A DNA stretch of 64,000 bases from Myxococcales bacterium (lineage in GTDB: Bacteria; Myxococcota_A; Polyangia; Palsa-1104; JAEUJZ01), in assembly GCA_016794465.1 (NCBI GenBank), contig JAEUKA010000001.1, forward strand, positions 124,001 to 188,000, read 5' to 3'. Position 1 is the first letter of the stretch. The number at the start of each line of letters is the position of its first letter. The translations under genes and the position numbers were made by a program. The notes under the pieces were generated by a model that saw only the letters and a program-made list of their open reading frames with translations, searched no databases and was not told where the DNA came from. Below are positions 20,742-28,738 of this stretch, piece by piece.

Positions 20742-21632
20742 ATGTCCGCTAAACTCCCCGTCGCAGACCGTATTGCATCCGAACTCCTTCATTGGTTGCC
20801 GAAGCAGGTGTGGAGCCGCAGCATGGGCTGGGCCTCTCGGCTTCCGCTGCCCCGACCGCTTCGCGATCCGCTGTATCGCAGCTTTTCGCTCGCGTACGGA
20901 ATCGACCTCGGTGAGCTGGATCGTCCACTCGGTGAGTTCGATCGCTTCGATGACTTCTTTTGTCGGCCTCTTCCCGACGGTGCGCGCGCGATTTCGGCGC
21001 GTGAGCATGCACTCATTACTCCCTGCGATGGCGTGCTGAGTGCGTACGGACTCGCCGAGGACGGCCTCTGTATTCACGCCAAAGGCCAAGAATACACCGT
21101 CGCTGGACTGCTCAACGACGAGGTCATCGCGCAGCGCTTTGTCGGCGGCATGTTCGCGACCATTTACTTGGCGCCGCACAACTACCACCGAGTTCATAGC
21201 CCACTCGACGGAGATGTGTTGGGCTACCGTCACGTTCCGGGCGCGCGCTATCCCGTCAATCAGCTGTCGGTGCGGACCGTACCTCGGCTGTTTCTGCGCA
21301 ATGAGCGGCTGATCACCTACCTGCGGACTCCTTATGGCGATGTCGCGCTGGTGATGGTCGCAGCTACCGGCGTGGGCAATATCACGGTAAGCTATGAGCC
21401 TGCCCTGGCTACGCCAGCCGGCGGGCCAGATCGGGGGGCGTGTATTTACGAACACGGCCAGGAAAAGCCAATCAGCAAGGGGGCGGAGCTTGGCATGTTT
21501 CACCTGGGCTCGACGGTCATCCTGCTTTTTGAGCGAGGGCGGGCATCGATTGATGTCCCCGCTGGCACCGTTGTCCGTCTGGGCCAACCGATTGGGCAGC
21601 TAACGCCTAGCAAACAGGGTCAGACATCTTGA
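20742..21632 (+). CDS. psd: Phosphatidylserine decarboxylase proenzyme
   Basis: Makes phosphatidylethanolamine in the inner membrane. 296 residues from ATG 20742. Seen are FDRFDDFFCRPLPDGAR, ITPCDGVLSAYG (Asp of the self-cleavage triad), YLAPHNYHRVHSPLDG (His) and the autocleavage motif FHLGSTVILLF. In the last, the Ser of LGST becomes the pyruvoyl group. The longer frame from 20574 has no homology upstream and would run through the promoter. The stop overlaps the TTG start of the methyltransferase gene. Confidence 0.93.
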   Translation: MSAKLPVADRIASELLHWLPKQVWSRSMGWASRLPLPRPLRDPLYRSFSLAYGIDLGELDRPLGEFDRFDDFFCRPLPDGARAISAREHALITPCDGVLSAYGLAEDGLCIHAKGQEYTVAGLLNDEVIAQRFVGGMFATIYLAPHNYHRVHSPLDGDVLGYRHVPGARYPVNQLSVRTVPRLFLRNERLITYLRTPYGDVALVMVAATGVGNITVSYEPALATPAGGPDRGACIYEHGQEKPISKGAELGMFHLGSTVILLFERGRASIDVPAGTVVRLGQPIGQLTPSKQGQTS

Positions 21633-23746
21633 GCACCAAGCAGCGCATTCCCAGCGACGATTTGTCGTTTGAGCCTGACGAGTTGGCCGAGGTCGGAGCG
21701 GTCTTGGCTCCCGCCAGTCAGGTGGTCGAGCGAGAGGATGCGGCCAGCGGCCAGACGCCGCCGCAAGCGATGGCCTCGTTTGACGATCAGGTGGATGCCG
21801 CGTTCTCCGAAGAAGAGACTGCGGAAAAGCAGCCTGCGATCAGCGACGATGTCGACCTCCATGCGGACATGGCAGGCTTTGACGAAAGCGCTGGCGATCT
21901 GGTCGGTGGTGCTCCGGCGGTCAGTGTCCAGTCGTCGTCACGATCGGGGTCCGGGCAAGCCAAGAGCTCGGCCGGCGAGATCGACGATCTGACACCCCCG
22001 GCGATCCATGCTGAATCGAGCAATCTGCCCTCGGTGATCTTCGATGACTCACCGTTTGGGGAAGATGCCAAGGCTTCTGGCGACGATGGCCACCCGATTA
22101 CGCCTCATGTCGCGGCGGTCGCAGCGGCGATGGATGGACAGGCTCCTGCCGTCGCTGATGCGGTGTTGAGTTCATCGCCACCACCAAGCGCCAATGCCCT
22201 GCTTGTATCGGTGCAAACGGAGAGCGGTGGCAGCCTGTCCAAGACGGTGACTCATGGCCGGTCCAGCGCTGCGGCGAGTGATGCCCACGACGAGCACGAG
22301 GATCTGTTCTCTGAGCCGGTGTCTCCGTCGGGGGCTACGCCCGTGGTGCATCTCGACGATGCAGAGTTCCATCTCGTCGAAGATCATGATGAAGCCCATG
22401 CCTTGGCTTCAGAGCGTACACCCGTTGCCGAGGAGGACTCTGTCGCGCCGGTTGGTGAGCCGATCACCAGTGCTCCGCCCGTCGAGACTGGAGCCACTGG
22501 CTGGTTGGCTACGTCGGCGGCAACTCCACCAGCGGTTGAGCAAGCCACGGCGGCCGACAGTACCTGGAATAGCGCAGACAGTGGGCCGATCACAACCGTT
22601 TCTGTGGATGAAATTGATGCGGTAGCAGGCGATACCACCGAGTCGGCTCCGCTTTCTACCGAGGCTGCCGGAGACTGGGCCGCACAGACCGCTCCGATCG
22701 CCGAGCCTGCGGTGGCAAGTCAGGTTAGCCCGTCGCGAGACTCTGCGCCGCGTCGTCCCAGCACCAGTGCGGTCCAAGCTGCACCGCCGCCCCCTCCCGT
22801 GACCGCTCGGCCTGCACCACCGCCGCCCCCTCCGGCTGCGACTCGTCCCGCAGCGCCACCGCCTCCGCCTGCGATCCCAGCCAAGCCTGTGGCCATCGCG
22901 CAGCCTGCCAAGTCGGCTCCAGCGCCCGCTCCGGCGGCACTGCCCAACTTTGGAGAGGACACCAAGCTCAAGAAAAAGAAGCGTGGCAAGCAGTGGTTCG
23001 AGGAGATCTTCGACGAAGACTACCTGCATACGCTGCCATTTTTGACGCCCCAGCAGACCGAGCGCGAGGTGGAATATCTCCTCGGTGCGCTTGAGATGCC
23101 GACGGGCTCGCGACTGCTCGATATCGGCTGCGGCTATGGTCGTCATGCGATGGAGCTGGCCGCCCGTGGCTATCGAACCGTCGGGCTGGACCTGTCGCTG
23201 CCGCTGCTCATTCGCGCCACCGATGCGGCCCGTCGCGTTGGCGTCAACGTCGACTTCGTCCACGGCGACATGCGCGACATGACCTTCGAGAACGAGTTCG
23301 ACGGCGCGTACTGCTACTTCACCACCTTCGGTTATTTCGACGACGAGACCAATCGCCGGGTCGCGGCCGGAATCTGTCGCTCGCTGAAGCCGGGGGGGCG
23401 CCTGGTGCTCGACCTGATCAACCGCGACTGCTTGATCGGCGATCTGCCGACGCGAGTGTGGTGGCAGGGGCATGGCTGTGTCGTCCTCGAGGAGGTCGAC
23501 TTCAACTACTTTACGTCGCGGCTAGAAGTGCAGCGTCAGATCATCCTCGAGGACGGACGGCAGCTGGTGCAGGACATCTCGATTCGCGCCTACAGCCTCC
23601 ACGAGATCGGCAAGATCCTGCATCACGCCGGCTTCCGAGTGCTGGAGGTTTCGGGCAGCTTCGAGCTGCGCAATCGCTTCTATGGCACCGAGTCGCGACA
23701 GCTGTTGATCGTGGCGGAAAAACGACCTCCGGATGCGTCGGCCTAG
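21629..23746 (+). CDS. Class I SAM-dependent methyltransferase with long disordered N-terminal region
   Basis: 705 residues from a TTG that overlaps the psd stop. Residues 1 to about 445 are low complexity: acidic and Ala/Ser-rich, then runs of prolines (APPPPPVTARPAPPPPPPA). The C-terminal 255 residues form a methyltransferase: LLDIGCGYGRHAMELAARGY (SAM motif I), VDFVHGDMRDMTFENEFDGA (motif II) and SLKPGGRLVLDLINRD. It ends with a SnoaL-like beta region. Substrate unknown. Overlap with psd suggests co-expression and perhaps lipid methylation, which is only a guess. An internal start near 23000 cannot be excluded. Confidence 0.75.
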   Translation: MSTKQRIPSDDLSFEPDELAEVGAVLAPASQVVEREDAASGQTPPQAMASFDDQVDAAFSEEETAEKQPAISDDVDLHADMAGFDESAGDLVGGAPAVSVQSSSRSGSGQAKSSAGEIDDLTPPAIHAESSNLPSVIFDDSPFGEDAKASGDDGHPITPHVAAVAAAMDGQAPAVADAVLSSSPPPSANALLVSVQTESGGSLSKTVTHGRSSAAASDAHDEHEDLFSEPVSPSGATPVVHLDDAEFHLVEDHDEAHALASERTPVAEEDSVAPVGEPITSAPPVETGATGWLATSAATPPAVEQATAADSTWNSADSGPITTVSVDEIDAVAGDTTESAPLSTEAAGDWAAQTAPIAEPAVASQVSPSRDSAPRRPSTSAVQAAPPPPPVTARPAPPPPPPAATRPAAPPPPPAIPAKPVAIAQPAKSAPAPAPAALPNFGEDTKLKKKKRGKQWFEEIFDEDYLHTLPFLTPQQTEREVEYLLGALEMPTGSRLLDIGCGYGRHAMELAARGYRTVGLDLSLPLLIRATDAARRVGVNVDFVHGDMRDMTFENEFDGAYCYFTTFGYFDDETNRRVAAGICRSLKPGGRLVLDLINRDCLIGDLPTRVWWQGHGCVVLEEVDFNYFTSRLEVQRQIILEDGRQLVQDISIRAYSLHEIGKILHHAGFRVLEVSGSFELRNRFYGTESRQLLIVAEKRPPDASA

Positions 23747-23860
23747 CTTTGGACTGAGTCTTACTTTCTGCCAGATTCCCATTGCAAGGAGCGGTTCCCC
23801 GACCCGCTTTTCCGATCGTACAATCGCCGCCCCAACGTACCTGTGTAAGGAAATCGGTCC

Positions 23861-24574
23861 ATGCGCCACACAGCAGCTCTCCACCACTCGCTGGCGATGA
23901 TTGTGCTTGCCGGCCTGCCTCTCGCGGCGTGCGACAAGCCAGCGCCTCCGGCCACCAGCAAGCCCAGCGTGGCTCCCGCAGCGGTTCCAGCGGCCCCGAC
24001 TGCCCCAGTAACGGCCCCAGCGGTTCCCACGGCCCCAGCGGTTCCAGCGGCAGCCCCAGCGGTTCCAGCAGCGGCCCCAGCGGTTCCAGCGGCCCCGGCA
24101 GCCCCAGCGGTTCCAGCAGCGGCCCCAGCGGTTCCAGCGGCCCCGACTGCCCCAGCGGTTCCAGCAGCGGCCCCAGCGGTTCCTACGGCCCCGGCACATC
24201 CTGATCAGTGCGAAGTCGAGATGTTCGGTGAGTTCAAGCTGCCCAAGCTGGCCGCAAATCAAAAAGCCTTCGCGTACATCGCCCAGGACAGCGACTGCTT
24301 GGCCAAAGATGCGCACATCCTGGGGACCAACCAGCTGACCAACGACGGCCACATGTTCATCGAGGTCTTCAGTCGCTGGGGCGCCGACCTGACCGTGTGT
24401 GTTGCGGTGGCGACGGATTCGGGCGCTCCCTCGACGTATTACGGCAAGGCTCCTGGAAAGTTTCATGCCGAGGGCGTCGGCGAGGTGATGATCCCGAAGA
24501 TCAGCTTTGAGCTAAAGCCGGGGCCGAAGCACGTGTTCCCGACGCCCCGCCCCGCGCTGCCGCCTCCGAAGTAA
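23861..24574 (+). CDS. Lipoprotein with Ala-Pro-Val repeat stalk
   Basis: 237 residues. Signal peptide with lipobox LAAC (Cys near residue 24), then about 90 residues built of APAVPAA-type repeats, giving an extended stalk. A compact domain of about 110 residues follows (CEVEMFGEFKLPKLAANQKAF onward), which I do not recognise. The C-terminal tail is Pro-rich. Predicted to be anchored in a membrane with the domain held off the surface. Confidence 0.7.
   Translation: MRHTAALHHSLAMIVLAGLPLAACDKPAPPATSKPSVAPAAVPAAPTAPVTAPAVPTAPAVPAAAPAVPAAAPAVPAAPAAPAVPAAAPAVPAAPTAPAVPAAAPAVPTAPAHPDQCEVEMFGEFKLPKLAANQKAFAYIAQDSDCLAKDAHILGTNQLTNDGHMFIEVFSRWGADLTVCVAVATDSGAPSTYYGKAPGKFHAEGVGEVMIPKISFELKPGPKHVFPTPRPALPPPK
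24011..24189. repeat. 21-bp-based tandem repeat encoding APAVPAA units
   Basis: Blocks such as CCAGCGGTTCCAGCAGCGG recur at 21 or 24-base steps with single-base variation, all in frame with the lipoprotein. Start and end positions are approximate. Confidence 0.75.
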
Positions 24575-24628
24575 GCGACTTTACGAGCGACTTCTGTCCG
24601 TGGTATCGCCGCCTGACGAGGTGAAACC

Positions 24629-25525
24629 ATGACCAGCTGTGCCGCGCCTGGCCGTCGCATCGTGCGATCGGGCCTGATTCAGTGTAGTAATCCGCTCAAT
24701 GACGAGTCTCGCTCCGTCGCTGATATCCAAGAGGCGATGTTTCAAAAGCACCTGCCACTGATCGAGCAGGCCGGCGAGCGAGGCGTCCAGATCCTGTGCC
24801 TGCAAGAGATCTTCAACGGTCCGTACTTTTGTCCGTCTCAAGATCGTCGCTGGTACGATGCAGCCGAGCCCGTTCCGGGGCCCACCGTCGAGAGGCTCGC
24901 GCCAATTGCCAAAAAGTACGGTATGGCGATGGTCATTCCCGTCTACGAGCGAGCGATGGCCGGCGTCTATTACAACACCGCCGCTGTGCTCGACCACGAC
25001 GGCAGCTACCTGGGCAAGTATCGCAAGATCCACATCCCGCACACCTCTGGCTTTTGGGAGAAATACTTCTTTAAGCCCGGCAACCTCGGCTTTCCGGTGT
25101 TCAAGCTCAGCTCGGGCATCACCATCGGCGTCTACATCTGCTACGACCGTCACTTCCCCGAGGGTGCGCGCGCGCTCGGCCTGCACGGCGCCGAGATCGT
25201 GTACAACCCCTCCGCCACCGTCGCTGGTCTGTCGCAGTACCTGTGGAAGCTCGAGCAGCCCGCCCACGCCGTCGCCAACGGCTACTACATGGGCTGCATC
25301 AACCGCGTCGGCACCGAGTCGCCGTGGAACATCGGCAAGTTCTATGGAACAAGCTACTTCGTCGATCCGCGCGGCAACTTCGTGGCCATGGGCAGTGAGG
25401 ACAACGACGAGCTGATCGTCGCTGACTTGGATCTGTCGGTGATTGAAGAAGTCCGGCGCGTCTGGCAGTTTTTCCGCGATCGCCGGCCCGAGTCGTACGC
25501 AGATCTCACCGCCGAGCTGCCGTAA
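24629..25525 (+). CDS. Carbon-nitrogen hydrolase, beta-ureidopropionase-like
   Basis: 298-residue nitrilase-superfamily amidase with the Glu-Lys-Cys triad: Glu in ILCLQEIFNGPYF, Lys in YRKIHIPHTSGFWEKYFF, Cys in GVYICYDRHFPE. NPSATVAGLSQYLWKLEQ and CINRVGTE are close to the segments of eukaryotic and bacterial beta-ureidopropionases (N-carbamoyl-beta-alanine hydrolases), the third enzyme of reductive pyrimidine breakdown. N-carbamoylputrescine hydrolase is an alternative. preT-preA, encoding the first enzyme, lie 13 kb away; a dihydropyrimidinase was not found. Confidence 0.85.
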   Translation: MTSCAAPGRRIVRSGLIQCSNPLNDESRSVADIQEAMFQKHLPLIEQAGERGVQILCLQEIFNGPYFCPSQDRRWYDAAEPVPGPTVERLAPIAKKYGMAMVIPVYERAMAGVYYNTAAVLDHDGSYLGKYRKIHIPHTSGFWEKYFFKPGNLGFPVFKLSSGITIGVYICYDRHFPEGARALGLHGAEIVYNPSATVAGLSQYLWKLEQPAHAVANGYYMGCINRVGTESPWNIGKFYGTSYFVDPRGNFVAMGSEDNDELIVADLDLSVIEEVRRVWQFFRDRRPESYADLTAELP

Positions 25526-25625
25526 GCTGCCCAGCGACCCCGGACTCGCCCGCTTCCCGCTGATTTTTCTGCGTAGCTCCCTGCGCGCTCCTTGTGCAAG
25601 CATCTGCTTCACATTAGGAGCCGCA

Positions 25626-26771
25626 ATAACTAGCTCGCGCTCTCTCTTCACGGTTTGGACTGGTCTAGTGTGGGGCTTTTTCGGATGCAGCAGCGGAGGC
25701 GCCGATATGCTGCTCGCCGAGAATGGAACCTCTTGCAAGGCTTCCTATGTCTACTGCGAGGGACACTGCATCGATCCGAGCACTGATCCTCTGCACTGCG
25801 GCGCTTCGGACAACTGCCAGGGTCGCGCTGCTGGGGCGCTGTGCACCGGCGGTAGTGTCTGCATCGACGGCAGCTGCGGGACGGGGTGTGGAGCGGGCCG
25901 AATCCAGTGCGGGGGACGCTGTGTCGATCCGCTCACCGACGCCAGCTACTGCGGAGCCAAAGGAGACTGCGCGGGTGCCAACGCTGGGGTCGTCTGTCGT
26001 CCAGGCACAAGCCGCTGTGCCGCCATGGTCGGTGCCTTATGCCAAGCAGGTCAGTGCGTGAGCGACTGTCCCAAAGGCAGCCAGACCTTCTCGGTGACCG
26101 GAAAAGTCGAAACCTTTAAGCTGCCCGCCTGTGTCTCCGAGATCACCGTGAAGGCCTGGGGGGCGCAGGGCGGAACCTCTTCTCGGGGCAGTGCTGGGGG
26201 TCGCGGGGCCGCCGTCGAGGGCAGCGTCTGCGTCACTCCCGGCACCGAGCTGACCATCGTGGTGGGGGAACAGGCACCGGCGGCTCAGTATCCCTGTGGC
26301 GGTGGTGGTGGCAGCTTTGTGGCGATCGCGAGCACCCCTCTGTTCGTCGCGGGAGGAGGAGGCGGCGGCTATTACGTCAACTCGCCGGGTGGCTCTGCGA
26401 CCGTCCTTGCCACCACCGGCCCCGGAGTCGGCGGAGCCGGCTACAAGAGCGCGGGTGGTGGCGGCGGATTCTCAACGGACGGCAGCGGAGTCATGGGCAG
26501 TGGCGGTACTCGCTTCCTTGGTGGCGCAGTGGCAGGGAAGCCGCAGCCGATGAACGGTACCTATCTATCGGGCGGCGGCTTTGGTGGCGGCGGCGGGGCG
26601 AGCTGGACCGATACCTTTGAAACCGGTGGCGGCGGCGGCTTTGATGGTGGCAGCGCCGGACTCGGTGAAACGAGCACCGGAGGCAGCAGCTACCTGAGCC
26701 CAAGCGCTGTGCAGACCAAGTTCACCCCTGCGATGCGCACCGGCCACGGCTCAGTAGAAATCAGCTATTAG
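25626..26771 (+). CDS. Lipoprotein with Cys-rich repeats and glycine-rich domain; probable ATA start
   Basis: 381 residues if read from ATA 25626. No ATG, GTG or TTG gives a signal peptide at the N-terminus: the nearest upstream ATG (25443) lies inside the amidase gene and buries the hydrophobic segment at residue 65. The ATA has AGGAG five bases upstream and yields a short signal (SLFTVWTGLVWGFFG) followed by CSSGG. Then come Cys-rich units (CGGRCVDPLTDASYCG type), common in myxobacterial surface proteins. A beta-sandwich glycine-rich domain (ITVKAWGAQGGTSSRG, LFVAGGGGGGYY) resembles the glycine-rich domain of ALK/LTK receptors. Role unknown; probably surface exposed. Confidence 0.6.
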   Translation: MTSSRSLFTVWTGLVWGFFGCSSGGADMLLAENGTSCKASYVYCEGHCIDPSTDPLHCGASDNCQGRAAGALCTGGSVCIDGSCGTGCGAGRIQCGGRCVDPLTDASYCGAKGDCAGANAGVVCRPGTSRCAAMVGALCQAGQCVSDCPKGSQTFSVTGKVETFKLPACVSEITVKAWGAQGGTSSRGSAGGRGAAVEGSVCVTPGTELTIVVGEQAPAAQYPCGGGGGSFVAIASTPLFVAGGGGGGYYVNSPGGSATVLATTGPGVGGAGYKSAGGGGGFSTDGSGVMGSGGTRFLGGAVAGKPQPMNGTYLSGGGFGGGGGASWTDTFETGGGGGFDGGSAGLGETSTGGSSYLSPSAVQTKFTPAMRTGHGSVEISY

Positions 26772-26778
26772 TCACTCG

Positions 26779-26843
26779 AATATGAAGCATTTCATCTGCT
26801 TCATATGGTTGGAATATGAAGCATTTCATCTGCTTCATATGGT
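26779..26843. repeat. Tandem pair of identical hairpin-forming 31-mers between convergent genes
   Basis: The 31-base sequence at 26779-26809 recurs exactly at 26813-26843 (period 34). Each copy contains ATATGAAGC and GCTTCATAT, a perfect 9-bp inverted repeat with a 9-base loop. It lies between two stop codons facing each other (26771 on +, 26909 on -), so a bidirectional termination or mRNA-end role is possible. No U-run follows. Confidence 0.8.
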
Positions 26844-26908
26844 CGGATCAGGAGAGGGGGATTGGGCTCCGGAGCGCTGCGGAAGCGGAGCTTGGGAGGG
26901 GGAGTACG

Positions 26909-28594
26909 CTAGTACTGATAGCCGACTTGGATGATGCCGCCGAAGTAGTTGTCGCTGGCGCCGGACGCGAGGTGGCGGGCGTCTCGACCGGTGGCCACGT
27001 CGCCGGGAGTCTGACTCGACAGCGTCTTGCCGAGGTCAAACGTGTACCTGAACGTCTCGTAGTAGCCGCTGAGCCGCACCGTCAGGCCCTTCCACAACAT
27101 GGCTTCGAGAACAGTCAAGCTTGCGCGCAGACCCCAGCCACTTGCCGGGCCAAAGCCGCCGTTGCCGTAGATGTCGGGAACCGGACCGGTGGAGGTGTCG
27201 GTGTTGGCGCTGTCGAAGCGATTGGTGATCTCTCCGAAGCTTATCGGAACGTGGACGTTCACATTCACAAGTCCCGCAAAGTAGAGCTTCTCTGTCACGA
27301 AGTACGGCACCCGCGCACCGAGGCCCAGCGTCACATACTGGTAGAGGATATCCGGCAGGCCGTGGTCGTTGATTCCGTTGGCTTTCTTCGGATTGAAGTT
27401 CTCATCCAGGTAGTCGAACTGCTTTTCCTCTTTGGCGACCGCGAAGAAGTGCGCACCGTACTGGGCATTGAACAGTACCGACGGCATATTGCGCTTGTTG
27501 AGGATGTTGTAGTGATAGCGAATGCCGCCTTCGACACGCCACTCGCGGGTGCTCAGCAGGACCTGCGAAGCTCCAGATCCGTACTTCGAGTCCGGCCAGA
27601 ACATATAGTCGAACGTCGCACCCAGGCCGAGTCCCTTGATCGCACCGAGCTTCATGAACGCGAGCGGGTAGGCTGTGACATCGACACGTACACCAGCCGC
27701 CACCGAGGTTGCAAAGCCAGGGCATGCCGCCGCGCTGCCACGCTTGTAGGGAAGGTAGCGGGACACATAGCCACGGCCACCGGGATCTTTGGGATCGGGA
27801 ACGCGCTGATCGAGGTCGTAACACCGGTTCGGCGACGCTGGGTCGGCATCCTCGGTGTAGCTGAAGTTGCGACCGCTGATGATGGCGCCCGCAGTTGCGT
27901 CAATGAACGGGTAGTAAATTGGCCGCAGCAGCTCTTGCTCGCGACGGCGCTTCTCGGCTTCGGCCCGGGCCAGCTTGGCGATCGGATCTTCTTCCACACC
28001 GAGCTTTGCGGTGGGGTCCGCAGGCGGCGGCTCTGCTTGCGCGACCACGGGCTTCTCAACAGGTGGTCCTGCAATCGCCTGCACCACCGCCGGGCCAATC
28101 TCGCCTTCCACGGTCGTGATCGTTGCTGGATCGACCTTCTCGCTCTTGAGATCGTATGACAGCTTGCCCACCGGCTTGCCCGTCGGACCGTGGCGCGCCG
28201 CAATGTTGAGCTTCCAGTTGCCCGAGTCCTTATCGGTCTTGACCTTGCCGGTGATGACGACATCGACCTTCAGCTCGTTGGCAACCAGCGCGACTTCCTC
28301 GGTGCCGTGGCCAGTGACGTTGAGCTTCTTGCTCGCCGCCGCCCACTTGGCCTCCGGAATCACGTTGTAGTCCTTCTTCAGCGCGTTCTCGATCGCCTTC
28401 TGCAGCTTCGGTGGAGCGCCTTCTATCGCCAATACCATCACGCTCTTTTTGTCTTGCGCGGAAGCCTTACTGGGGAACCACGCGAAAGCCAGCAGCAGAG
28501 CCAGCATCGCCAGCAAGCTATGCGGCACAGACTGGATGCGTGGAAAAAGAGAGCGACCAAAATCGAACGGGCTGGAACGTCGCAAGCTCACCAT
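26909..28594 (-). CDS. Predicted outer-membrane beta-barrel protein
   Basis: 561 residues: signal peptide (LLAMLALLLAFAWFPSKASA, cleaved near residue 46). A periplasmic domain of about 150 residues follows (VMVLAIEGAPPKLQKAIENAL), resembling proteins that compute a GTPase-free TolB-like N-domain in myxobacterial barrels. A charged helix (KLARAEAEKRRREQELL) leads to a barrel with alternating hydrophobic strands ending in aromatic QVGYQY. I recognise no specific family. It could be a transporter or a structural barrel. Convergent with the Gly-rich lipoprotein gene. Confidence 0.65.
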   Translation of the reverse strand: MVSLRRSSPFDFGRSLFPRIQSVPHSLLAMLALLLAFAWFPSKASAQDKKSVMVLAIEGAPPKLQKAIENALKKDYNVIPEAKWAAASKKLNVTGHGTEEVALVANELKVDVVITGKVKTDKDSGNWKLNIAARHGPTGKPVGKLSYDLKSEKVDPATITTVEGEIGPAVVQAIAGPPVEKPVVAQAEPPPADPTAKLGVEEDPIAKLARAEAEKRRREQELLRPIYYPFIDATAGAIISGRNFSYTEDADPASPNRCYDLDQRVPDPKDPGGRGYVSRYLPYKRGSAAACPGFATSVAAGVRVDVTAYPLAFMKLGAIKGLGLGATFDYMFWPDSKYGSGASQVLLSTREWRVEGGIRYHYNILNKRNMPSVLFNAQYGAHFFAVAKEEKQFDYLDENFNPKKANGINDHGLPDILYQYVTLGLGARVPYFVTEKLYFAGLVNVNVHVPISFGEITNRFDSANTDTSTGPVPDIYGNGGFGPASGWGLRASLTVLEAMLWKGLTVRLSGYYETFRYTFDLGKTLSSQTPGDVATGRDARHLASGASDNYFGGIIQVGYQY

Positions 28595-28738
28595 GGGTTC
28601 TCCACGAAGTACAGAGGGCAGTTCATCCTGCTCTAGGTTCTGCCACGGGCCAATACGAAACCAGGAAGCATGATATCACAGCAAGCAGTGGCCACTTCGG
28701 GGAATCATGGAAGTAGCCTTGTGATAGATTTTCCCGAC

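Noticed and set aside
22409..23473. Minus-strand frame of 354 codons
   Set aside because: Antisense to the methyltransferase, which has clear SAM motifs.
23782..24204. Collagen-like Gly-Pro-Ser repeat protein
   Set aside because: It is another frame of the APAVPAA repeat of the lipoprotein; the lipoprotein frame has a signal peptide, lipobox and a folded domain.
26816..28159. Plus-strand frame of 447 codons
   Set aside because: Antisense to the outer-membrane protein, which has a signal peptide and barrel-like C-terminus.
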